From Bacteroidota bacterium (GTDB lineage: Bacteria > Bacteroidota > Bacteroidia > Bacteroidales > UBA4417), in assembly GCA_013376995.1 (NCBI GenBank), contig JACAAZ010000004.1, forward strand, positions 147,052 through 211,051: a DNA stretch of 64,000 nt, written 5' to 3'. The notes beneath the pieces are model-generated. The model saw nothing but the letters and a program-made list of their open reading frames with translations. It searched no databases and was not told the origin of the DNA. Of the stretch, positions 52,646-60,821 are shown piece by piece. Made by a program: the position numbers and the translations under genes. The first letter of the stretch is position 1; every line of letters starts with the position of its first letter.

Positions 52646-52902
52646 TTCCCGTACAACGAAACTCCTGAATTATTTTCTCAATCAAAGTATAGTCGGCTTT
52701 CACCGAGTGAGTTCAGTTATGCTCATGTTCCGTCTTGCTTTATGAATTGTATGCAATCATGTAATCTGGGGATTCATCAGTCCATTATTGTACTGATACA
52801 AGAATGCAGATTACGGATCTATATAAAATCTCAACTTTCCTTTTAGAACCGAATCTAAGCGAGGTTTCCAATTCTTGAGCAAAAATCAAAGCAGTTCAGG
52901 GG

Positions 52903-54060
52903 CTATTTCTTGATCTCACAATTATTAACTACTGAATTCAGCAAACCTTCGAAACATAATATCACATAAACAGCTGGCTTTTCTCCTTCCACAAGATTCT
53001 CGTTTATTTTATATTGCCAGTGGTCCCATACAAATGCCGTCCTGGAAAATGAATCCCTGAAATACGGAAGAATAATACGGCCAAAAGAATCATGGATCAT
53101 AAGGAATTTTGGGAGCGTGCTATTTTCAATGTAATAGCCGCTATAGTAGTGCCCATCGCCAATATCTTTGGGGATAGGATAGGGACAGGGTGTAATCTCG
53201 GTTGTCCTGATTGTATAACGGGGTGTGAACGTGTAATGCACATCGATATCATTCTGTTGCCAGTTGAGTATTGATGCAATGTCCCCTCCTTTGCAAGTTT
53301 CTTCTTTGATCTCGAAGTCCCTGGATCTTAGAACAGGTAAGCCTGGATGTTTCCTGCTTATTTGGTTCATAATATCCTGGTAGGCAATAAATGCACCCAA
53401 CTCATTCCAGTGATTATCAGTCTTCAGGAATAATAATCCGGGAACTGTATCTTTTGCTGCACGTAAACTGGTCCGCAAGTCAATTACCTGGATGCCAATG
53501 CTTTTTAATACCCCTATGAATTGATCCGCCCGGCATACTGTGTCAAGTTTCATGACTTCACCGGGAAGGAATTCCGGGTAAATGGTGTATTTTGACGGAG
53601 CTACAGCAACATAATAATCGATACCTTTCTGTTCGAAGTATTTTTTACGATGGATAAAATCCGAACGCAATTTATCCAGGTCGGATTGTGATAATAGGTT
53701 GGTTCTTTGATAGTTGGCTAGTTCGTTAGGCACTAGAAAGAGGTGTCCTCTTTTTCCAATGATGACCTGGTCAGGAAAAGGACTGATCTTAAAAAGGTTC
53801 AGGTTAATATCAGCGTATAACTTTATTATTTGGTTCCTGAATGCAAATTGATCATTATAATAGGATTCGTATGCAAGTGGGAAAGGATCCAGATAGTTTA
53901 AATTAAATGCGGGTAACTCACTAAGCCGACGGTTTTCCTTATTAGGTATTTCTGCAAGAAAATGAAATTGTTTCTGCAGGAAGGCGGAAAACAACAGAAT
54001 AAAAAATATCCCAATGGAAAAAAACGATGATATCTTATTTCTTCTTTTCATAATATTCAT
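52903..54060 (-). CDS. AlgJ/AlgX-like SGNH-type protein (DHHW-like family)
   Basis: 385 aa with one N-terminal membrane segment (about 12-28) and a periplasmic domain. The family motifs are FLKTDNHWNELGAF (about 211-224, the D-x-H-W motif) and HDSFG near residue 325, which supplies the Ser nucleophile region. Such proteins accept acetyl groups from an MBOAT partner and pass them to exopolysaccharide. Its ATG (54060) overlaps the MBOAT stop by one base (TGATG), so translation is coupled; an ATG at 54051 is a possible alternative. Confidence 0.85.
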   Translation of the reverse strand: MNIMKRRNKISSFFSIGIFFILLFSAFLQKQFHFLAEIPNKENRRLSELPAFNLNYLDPFPLAYESYYNDQFAFRNQIIKLYADINLNLFKISPFPDQVIIGKRGHLFLVPNELANYQRTNLLSQSDLDKLRSDFIHRKKYFEQKGIDYYVAVAPSKYTIYPEFLPGEVMKLDTVCRADQFIGVLKSIGIQVIDLRTSLRAAKDTVPGLLFLKTDNHWNELGAFIAYQDIMNQISRKHPGLPVLRSRDFEIKEETCKGGDIASILNWQQNDIDVHYTFTPRYTIRTTEITPCPYPIPKDIGDGHYYSGYYIENSTLPKFLMIHDSFGRIILPYFRDSFSRTAFVWDHWQYKINENLVEGEKPAVYVILCFEGLLNSVVNNCEIKK

Positions 54061-55508
54061 CAGAACCTGTAATAAATAAATGGATTATAGGTTTTTGTGA
54101 TCAAGGCCATTGAGCAAATGATGAATACGCAGGCGAAGAAAACTACCTGTAGTATTTTATAACTCTCAGTTAACCAAAGGAATCCGGATTCAATTATGTC
54201 TAATTTCTTTTGGATCACAGCATTTATCCATCGAATGATGCCAGCTGCGCTGAGAAGTCCAATAAAGAAATATATCCGGAATTCAACAGCGAAAGCCTTA
54301 TTGAAGGCGTTGAGTTCTGCAGCATTGGCGCCAAATCCGAACATGGCCCTATAGTATTGCCAAGCGTACTGAATGTCACTTGATCTGAATAAAACCCAGG
54401 CGATAAGCACAACAAACAGTGTATACATGTGCTGGATGGGCCTCCACAACTCTTCGGGAAATTTCTTTGAAAAAACTCGTTCAAGGATCAGGAAACTGCC
54501 GTGAAGAAAACCCCAGATCACAAATGACCAGCTAGCTCCATGCCAGAGCCCGGTAATGAAGAAGACAAATATGAGGTTAAAATAGGTCCTTCCTTTACTT
54601 ATCCGATTCCCGCCCAATGGCACATACAGGTAATCGCGAAACCAGGTAGAAAGGCTGATGTGCCATTTGCGCCAGAATTCCTTGATCGATTGTGCAGTAT
54701 AGGGGTAATTGAAGTTTTCCATAAAAGTGAAGCCAAACATTTTACCAAGGCCAATAGCCATGTCAGAATACCCGGAAAAGTCAAAATAGATTTGTAAGGC
54801 ATAGGTGATGAGGCCCAGCCAGGCAAGAGTGCCCGTTAGATGGCTTACATCCGTCCCAAAAGCAGCATCCGCCATTGTACCCATGGTATTCGCTATCAGT
54901 ACCTTTTTGCCGAGGCCAATGACAAAGCGTTGTATTCCATAGGCAAATCCTTCAAGAGTGACTTTTCTTCCCGTTATTTGGGGTGCAATATCATGGTACC
55001 TGAGAATAGGGCCAGCAATCAGTTGTGGGAAGAATGTAATGTACAAACCAAGGAAGAAAGGGTTTTTCTGGACTTTGGAGACCCCCCTGTAAACGTCGAT
55101 GATATACGACATTGCATGGAAGGTGTAGAACGATATTCCAATAGGCAGGATTATACCAGGATCCCCAAAGGGTTTGAATTTTAATACTCCGGACAGCAGG
55201 TTGATATTTTCAACTACGAAATCGGCATATTTGAAAATGGCAAGCAAAAGAATATTCATTATTACTCCCGATGCAAGGAATAGTTTTGATTTCCGGCTTC
55301 CGGGTGAGCAGCCAACTCCCAAACCAATCAGGTAATTGAATGTTATTGATACCAATAAGAGAATAGAGTAGCTAACACCACCCCAGGCAAAGAAAATAAG
55401 GCTGGCCAGCAGGAGGTAGTAATTCCTTAATTTTCTCCAAAGAAGGAAGTACACTGATAAAACCAATGGAAGAAAAAAGAAAAGAAAGATAGGTGAACTG
55501 AAAAGCAT
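54060..55508 (-). CDS. MBOAT family O-acyltransferase (AlgI-like)
   Basis: 482 aa from ATG 55508, giving MLFSSPIFLFFFLPLVL, the usual start; an upstream TTG was rejected. Ten or more membrane helices. The MBOAT core includes IKEFWRKWHISLSTWFRDYLY (catalytic-site region, about 280-300) and GLWHGASWSFVIWG, with the invariant His. It moves acetyl groups across the inner membrane to a polysaccharide-modifying partner, here the coupled AlgJ-like gene. No polymerase genes are adjacent, so the polymer is unknown. Confidence 0.93.
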   Translation of the reverse strand: MLFSSPIFLFFFLPLVLSVYFLLWRKLRNYYLLLASLIFFAWGGVSYSILLLVSITFNYLIGLGVGCSPGSRKSKLFLASGVIMNILLLAIFKYADFVVENINLLSGVLKFKPFGDPGIILPIGISFYTFHAMSYIIDVYRGVSKVQKNPFFLGLYITFFPQLIAGPILRYHDIAPQITGRKVTLEGFAYGIQRFVIGLGKKVLIANTMGTMADAAFGTDVSHLTGTLAWLGLITYALQIYFDFSGYSDMAIGLGKMFGFTFMENFNYPYTAQSIKEFWRKWHISLSTWFRDYLYVPLGGNRISKGRTYFNLIFVFFITGLWHGASWSFVIWGFLHGSFLILERVFSKKFPEELWRPIQHMYTLFVVLIAWVLFRSSDIQYAWQYYRAMFGFGANAAELNAFNKAFAVEFRIYFFIGLLSAAGIIRWINAVIQKKLDIIESGFLWLTESYKILQVVFFACVFIICSMALITKTYNPFIYYRF

Positions 55509-55657
55509 ACAATAACTGATATTTGATACCAAATCGTGAGAAAGTTACGATATTTTCTTTTATTGGTATTCTGAAAACAGGCTTCAACTATAAAAATATT
55601 TTATTTAACAATGTGAATTTTAAAGCCGGTTCCAGATGTCGTTGGCTGAAAATTGCC

Positions 55658-55691
55658 TTGAATTAATATAAGGATTCAATCCATAATTTTG
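55658..55691 (+). promoter_or_regulatory. Candidate promoter of ubiD (TTG-N23-TAATTTTG)
   Basis: TTG at 55658-55660 and TAATTTTG at 55684-55691, spaced 23 bp; the -7 lies 43 bp upstream of the start. Confidence 0.45.
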
Positions 55692-55734
55692 TAGTTTCGT
55701 CATCATTAACTGATTCACCAAAGAAAACTCACAA

Positions 55735-57621
55735 ATGGCCTTTTCCAGTCTTGCAGCATTTATAAAGGTACTTGAACAGAATGGCGAACTTGCCAGGGTT
55801 CCTGCTTCCGTTTCGCCAAACCTGGAAATAACAGAAATTACTGACAGGGTCTCAAAGGAAGGTGGGAAGGCATTGTTGTTTGAGAATACAGGCTATGAAT
55901 TCCCGGTTTTAATCAATTCGATGGGGAGCGAGAAGCGTATTTGCCTGGCCTTGGGCGTTAATTCATTGGATGAGGTTAGTGAAGCAATCATGCAGCTAGC
56001 GGGCGATATGATGCAGTCGCGCGAGTCGTTTATCAGTAAGCTCAGCCTGCTTCCTAAATTAGCCGGTATTGCTTCCTGGATGCCTAAACGGATCAATGGC
56101 CGTGGCAAATGCCAGGAAATCATCATGGAGTCGCCGGATCTTGGGCGTTTACCTGTTTTAAATTGCTGGCCTTATGATGGCGGACCGTTTATCACGCTAC
56201 CCTTGGTCCATACTATTCATCCGGAAACAGGGCTGCGTAACTTGGGGATGTACAGGATGCAGGTCTTTTTACCTGACATGACGGGAATGCACTGGCATCT
56301 TCACAAAAATTCTGCAGCACATTACCGGGAATATAAACGACTTGGACGAAAGATGCCGGTTGCAGTTGCATTAGGCGGGGATCCTGCCTATACATATGCT
56401 GCCACAGCTCCTTTGCCGGAAAATATTGATGAATACCTGCTGGCAGGATTCCTGAGAAGAAAAAGTGTAGAATTGGTTAAATGCATAAGTTGCGACCTGG
56501 AGGTGCCGTCAGATGCTGATTTTATAATTGAAGGGTACGTTGATCCAGATGAAGAACTCATACTTGAGGGGCCATTTGGGGATCATACTGGTTTTTATTC
56601 GTTGGCTGACTATTACCCAAGGTTCCATGTTACCTGCATAACTCACAGGAAGGATGCGATATACCCAACAACTATCGTTGGAATTCCTCCCCAGGAAGAT
56701 GCATGGATCGGTAAAGCAACCGAGCGGATTTTCCTGTCACCGATCCGGCTTTCCATGGTTCCTGAAATTGAAAATATGGTGATGCCGGTTGAAGGAGTGT
56801 TTCACAATATTGTCCTGATCAGCGTCAACAAGACCTATCCGGGCCAGGCTCTTAAGGTAATGAACTCCCTGTGGGGCGCGGGCCAGATGATGTTTAACAA
56901 GATACTTGTTGTTCTCGATGGCGGGATTGATTTGAACGATTACGACCTGGTTTTATCGAAGATTTCTGAAAATGTTGACCCGGCAAAAGATATAATTCTG
57001 ACGAGAGGCCCTGTAGATGTGCTGGATCATTCAAGCAGCCAGTTTGCCATTGGAAGTAAATTAGGGATCGACGCTACCTCGAAATTGGCCTCTGAGCCTG
57101 AGTCCATAAGAACCACCAGGATAGTAGACAAAGGAAAGTTTAAAGTAATCCTGGAAAAATACGGTTGTGAAGCAACACTGGTATCTGAAAATATCCCTGC
57201 ACTTATTATCGAAATTGATAAGCAGGAAAAAGGACAGGTAAGGGATATCCACAATAAACTCATTGATGGAGGCCTAATAGACGGAATCGATTGGGTAATC
57301 TATATTGATCAGGAGGCATCTGGGCTGGCAAAAGGAGATATTGCCTGGCTTGTAGCGAATAATATTGATCCTGTGAGGGATTGTTTCTTTGCCAAAGATG
57401 GAAAAGGTTTGGATATTGGTCCCATGGCGGTTGACGGAACCATGAAAAGCCGTAAGCTGGATGAATTTAAAAGAGACTGGCCCAATGTAATTACAATGAG
57501 TCCAGCCGTAATAAAAGAGGTAGATAAGCGGTGGGATGAATTTGGCCTGGGGAAGTTCATTTCTTCACCTTCACTTAAATATGTGAAGCTTGTCAGGACT
57601 GATGGAGCTATTGCAGGCTGA
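55735..57621 (+). CDS. UbiD family (de)carboxylase
   Basis: 628 aa; uses prenylated FMN to (de)carboxylate aromatic or unsaturated acids. Recognisable blocks are NLGMYRMQ (the Arg of the E-R-E triad), MHWHLHKNSAAHY, EGPFGDHTGFYS (acidic catalytic/metal region) and KATERIFL. The length, over 600, matches the Bacteroidota proteins named menaquinone biosynthesis decarboxylase. No ubiX or menaquinone gene is next to it, so its substrate is inferred only by family. Confidence 0.88.
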   Translation: MAFSSLAAFIKVLEQNGELARVPASVSPNLEITEITDRVSKEGGKALLFENTGYEFPVLINSMGSEKRICLALGVNSLDEVSEAIMQLAGDMMQSRESFISKLSLLPKLAGIASWMPKRINGRGKCQEIIMESPDLGRLPVLNCWPYDGGPFITLPLVHTIHPETGLRNLGMYRMQVFLPDMTGMHWHLHKNSAAHYREYKRLGRKMPVAVALGGDPAYTYAATAPLPENIDEYLLAGFLRRKSVELVKCISCDLEVPSDADFIIEGYVDPDEELILEGPFGDHTGFYSLADYYPRFHVTCITHRKDAIYPTTIVGIPPQEDAWIGKATERIFLSPIRLSMVPEIENMVMPVEGVFHNIVLISVNKTYPGQALKVMNSLWGAGQMMFNKILVVLDGGIDLNDYDLVLSKISENVDPAKDIILTRGPVDVLDHSSSQFAIGSKLGIDATSKLASEPESIRTTRIVDKGKFKVILEKYGCEATLVSENIPALIIEIDKQEKGQVRDIHNKLIDGGLIDGIDWVIYIDQEASGLAKGDIAWLVANNIDPVRDCFFAKDGKGLDIGPMAVDGTMKSRKLDEFKRDWPNVITMSPAVIKEVDKRWDEFGLGKFISSPSLKYVKLVRTDGAIAG

Positions 57622-57745
57622 TCCATTTACTATGCTTTTCATGCCGTTTGTTTTGCAGTTTTATTAACTGTAATGATAATTTATTCAATGCTTTACGATG
57701 CTATCTGAATTCGTAATAAATTTTGGTTATGAGCCCGGCACTACC

Positions 57746-57775
57746 TTGCCAATTCCACTTTAATAAATAACTTTG
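57746..57775 (+). promoter_or_regulatory. Promoter of rocD (TTG-N19-TAACTTTG)
   Basis: TTG at 57746-57748 and TAACTTTG at 57768-57775 with 19 bp between: the best match to the Bacteroidota -33/-7 consensus in the window. It predicts a leader of roughly 35 nt before ATG 57816. Confidence 0.6.
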
Positions 57776-57815
57776 CCGCATATTTTGTAACCAAAACCAG
57801 ATAAATCAAATTGTT

Positions 57816-59051
57816 ATGTTCATCGAAACCCTAAACAACCTGACCTCTGCCAAAGCCATCGAACTTGAAGAAAAGTATGGCGCTCACAATTATCATCCGC
57901 TTCCAGTTGTATTGGCAAAAGGCGAAGGCCCCTTTGTATGGGATGTAGAAGGTAAAAGGTATTTTGATTTCCTTTCAGCATATTCAGCTGTAAATCAAGG
58001 ACATTGCCATCCCAAGATTATTGATGCCCTGGTAGACCAGGCCAGGACCATTACCCTCACTTCCAGGGCTTTCTACAACAATATTCTTGGAGTGTATGAG
58101 AAGTATGTAACGGAGTACTTCAAGTATGACAAGGTACTTCCCATGAACACCGGTGCTGAGGCTGATGAAACAGCTTTAAAACTTTGCCGTAAATGGGCTT
58201 ATAAAGTAAAAGGCGTTCCTGAAGGTGAAGCTAAGATCATTGTATGCGAAAATAATTTCCATGGAAGGACCATTACCATCATTTCCATGTCGACCGATCC
58301 GGACGCATTCAAAGGTTATGGACCTTTCACTCCTGGTTTCGTTACCATTCCTTACAATGATATCCCTGCACTTGAAAAGGCGCTTGAAGATCCCAACGTT
58401 GCCGGTTTCCTGGTTGAACCTATACAGGGAGAAGCCGGGGTGTACGTCCCGGAAGAAGGTTACCTCGCAAAGGCTTATGCAGCTTGTAAAGCCAGGAATG
58501 TACTTTTTATTGCTGATGAAGTTCAGACCGGAATTGCACGCACAGGGAAATTACTGGCTTGTGACCATGAAAATGTAAGACCTGACATTTTGATCCTCGG
58601 AAAAGCTTTATCAGGCGGAGTTATACCCGTATCAGCTGTTCTTGCTGACGATGAAATCATGCTTACCATTAAGCCGGGAGAACATGGATCTACCTTTGGT
58701 GGAAATCCTTTGGCCGGAAGAGTAGCTATTGCTGCTCTTGAGGTTGTAAAAGATGAAAAACTGGCTGAGAGAGCTGAATATCTTGGAAAGATTTTCCGTG
58801 AGGAGATGAGGGCTGTTAATAGCGAAATGATCGAGCTTGTCCGCGGAAAAGGATTGCTGAATGCTGTTATCATCAGGCCAAAGAATGGAAAAGAAGCATG
58901 GGATGTTTGCGTTAAGATGAAAGATATGGGAGTCCTTGCCAAACCAACCCATCAGCATATCATTCGTTTTGCTCCTCCTTTGACTATCAGCGAAGAACAG
59001 CTTCGTGAGGCCATTGCCATTATTAAGGAAGCCATTCTTTCATTCGAATAG
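57816..59051 (+). CDS. rocD: Ornithine--oxo-acid aminotransferase
   Basis: 411 aa, class III PLP aminotransferase; converts ornithine and 2-oxoglutarate to glutamate semialdehyde and glutamate. Blocks include the N-terminal [72 protein letters not shown] (the Asp that binds the PLP pyridine nitrogen) and [13 protein letters not shown] with the Schiff-base Lys near residue 262. Complete. It has its own promoter and terminator, so it is monocistronic. Confidence 0.95.
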   Translation: MFIETLNNLTSAKAIELEEKYGAHNYHPLPVVLAKGEGPFVWDVEGKRYFDFLSAYSAVNQGHCHPKIIDALVDQARTITLTSRAFYNNILGVYEKYVTEYFKYDKVLPMNTGAEADETALKLCRKWAYKVKGVPEGEAKIIVCENNFHGRTITIISMSTDPDAFKGYGPFTPGFVTIPYNDIPALEKALEDPNVAGFLVEPIQGEAGVYVPEEGYLAKAYAACKARNVLFIADEVQTGIARTGKLLACDHENVRPDILILGKALSGGVIPVSAVLADDEIMLTIKPGEHGSTFGGNPLAGRVAIAALEVVKDEKLAERAEYLGKIFREEMRAVNSEMIELVRGKGLLNAVIIRPKNGKEAWDVCVKMKDMGVLAKPTHQHIIRFAPPLTISEEQLREAIAIIKEAILSFE

Positions 59052-59110
59052 GGAATTGATCTTTGATAAATACAGGTTTATCCATTTTAAGGAGAATCAC
59101 TGTTAACATT

Positions 59111-59160
59111 ACTGCCGCAGTTTTATGAAAAAAAAGCTGCGGCAGTCTTATTTTAATTTT
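59111..59160 (+). terminator. Terminator after rocD
   Basis: A 10-bp stem ACTGCCGCAG/CTGCGGCAGT with a 16-nt A/T-rich loop, then a T-rich tail. Confidence 0.85.
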
Positions 59161-59353
59161 TCAGCATTTGATACTGCTGAAGAAACTATAATGAACAGTT
59201 AGTCAAATATCCCGCCTGGCTGGTTAACCTATTTACTATAGCAGAAATAGTTTGGTATCCCAACAGGAAAACAGCCTTCGAATCAGTAATTTGCCAATCC
59301 ATGCAACGATTGATTTTCAGCTCTACCCTATACATTCAAAACTATCTTATACA
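59161..59353. other. Remainder of the rocD downstream intergenic region
   Basis: With the terminator, this makes a 302-bp gap after rocD. No RNA or gene signal; an in-frame extension of the next gene (to 59252) has no signal-like or coding-like character. Confidence 0.45.
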
Positions 59354-59962
59354 ATGAGAAAACTGTTCCTGCTTTCCATTATTCTGTCGCTGGTAATGAT
59401 TTCTTACTCACAGGATATTATTACCACAATTAAAGGTGATGTGCTTAAAACTAAGGTAGTGCGGGTAACGGATACACATATTGAATTCAAAAATTATAAT
59501 GCTGGAAATGATAGTATCCTGACATTGGCAAGGCCGGATGTTAGAAGAATTGACTATCAAAATGGCATAATGGTTATTTATGCTGAGGACATTGCATTGA
59601 ATCAAGTTTCTGATACTTCCTTATTTGCAAAAGGAAAGCAGGATGCCAGGCTGTACTACCGGGATTATAAGGCCGCAGCAACCGGGACGTTAATAGCGAC
59701 CCTGGCCAATCCATTATATGGGCTTATTCCTGCAATAGCATGTTCAACCACCAAACCCAAGCCGGTTAATTTGAACCTCCCTGCAAACGAGTTCCGACAA
59801 AATCCTGATTACCTGATGGGTTACCTGTCAATGGCAAAAAAGATTAAGTCGAAAAAAGTATGGAAGAACTATGGTATTGGTTCCGGTATTTATGTTGGAA
59901 CTATTGTTACTGTTGCCTTATTGATTTCTGCTTTGACAACCAACCTTGATAAGGGTTTTTGA
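59354..59962 (+). CDS. Secreted or membrane protein, function unknown
   Basis: 202 aa from ATG 59354, chosen because it opens a clear signal peptide (MRKLFLLSIILSLVMISYSQ). A small beta-rich domain follows (about 22-85: IKGDVLKTKVVRVTDTHIEFKNY, IDYQNGIMVIY), like proteins that read a property through a short SH3-like barrel. The middle is hydrophobic (TGTLIATLANPLYGLIPAI) and a membrane segment lies near the C-terminus (GIYVGTIVTVALLISAL). Family not certain. Confidence 0.6.
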   Translation: MRKLFLLSIILSLVMISYSQDIITTIKGDVLKTKVVRVTDTHIEFKNYNAGNDSILTLARPDVRRIDYQNGIMVIYAEDIALNQVSDTSLFAKGKQDARLYYRDYKAAATGTLIATLANPLYGLIPAIACSTTKPKPVNLNLPANEFRQNPDYLMGYLSMAKKIKSKKVWKNYGIGSGIYVGTIVTVALLISALTTNLDKGF

Positions 59963-60039
59963 TAATGGCTCATTTCCCGGCTGTTTGTTCTTCTATTTGA
60001 ATCAGATCTCAAATGGTTTGTACCATCCTTTAAAATTGA

Positions 60040-60651
60040 TCAACCAATTATGGTTTCATAGATTTCGTTAGCCTTTTCCCAGTTAACTACATTCCAGAAA
60101 GCATTGATATAGTCAGGCCTCCTGTTCTGGTACTTCAGGTAATAGGCGTGTTCCCATACATCCAGCCCAAGTATTGGTTTACCGGGAATCTCTGCAATAT
60201 CCATGAGCGGATTGTCCTGGTTTGGGCTGGAACTCACCGTCAGTTTGCCCTGGTTGTCAACCAGAAGCCATGCCCAGCCACTTCCGAAGCGGTTTGCCGC
60301 AGCATCGCCAAATTTAGCCTTGAAGGAATCAAGGGAGCCAAAGGCCTGGTTAATGGCATTACCCAGCTGGCCAATAGCTTCTCCTTTTCCATTCGGTGAA
60401 AGTATTTCCCAGAAAAGGCTGTGATTGTATAATCCACCACCATTGTTGCGGATCAGGGCAGGAAGTTTGCTGATATCCTTGAAAATAGTTTCCAGTGGCT
60501 GGCCATCAAGGTCAGTATCTTTTATTCCTGCTGTAAACTTATCGAAGTAGGCTTTGTGATGTTTGGTGTAGTGGATCTCCATAGTCATGCGGTCGATATA
60601 AGGCTCCAGGGCATCAAATGCATAAGGGAGATCGGGAAATTTGTATTCCAT
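60040..60651 (-). CDS. sod: Superoxide dismutase, Fe/Mn family
   Basis: 203 aa. Metal ligands H27, H77, D164 and H168 are all present (EIHYTKHH, YNHSLFW, DVWEHAYYLKYQNRR). Gln lies in PNQDNPL (Q145) while the position before the second ligand is Gly (GGGLYNH); this arrangement favours manganese use or a cambialistic enzyme, not a strict iron type. Cytoplasmic: no signal peptide. Monocistronic. Confidence 0.95.
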   Translation of the reverse strand: MEYKFPDLPYAFDALEPYIDRMTMEIHYTKHHKAYFDKFTAGIKDTDLDGQPLETIFKDISKLPALIRNNGGGLYNHSLFWEILSPNGKGEAIGQLGNAINQAFGSLDSFKAKFGDAAANRFGSGWAWLLVDNQGKLTVSSSPNQDNPLMDIAEIPGKPILGLDVWEHAYYLKYQNRRPDYINAFWNVVNWEKANEIYETIIG

Positions 60652-60821
60652 TTCAGTATTGGTTTATTAAGTTTATATGGAATACTAACAAGGCCAGAAC
60701 CGAAAGGTTTGACAGGCAGTCAAAATCTATAAGTAATAAAAAACAGTATTTAGGGGAAACAGGTTTTAGTTGCGGCTGTTGACAGGAATAATCCTTTGCT
60801 ATGCCTTCTCCGAAATCTTGA

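Noticed and set aside
52646-52902. Remnant of ccmF or ccmH after ccmE
   Set aside because: I found no frame with CcmF or CcmH motifs in this 257-bp gap.
54840-55184. 114-codon plus-strand frame within the MBOAT gene
   Set aside because: Antisense to a well-conserved membrane enzyme; no start context or recognisable domain.
55509-55532. TTG start eight codons upstream for the MBOAT gene
   Set aside because: ATG at 55508 gives the typical MLFSSPIFLFFF beginning.
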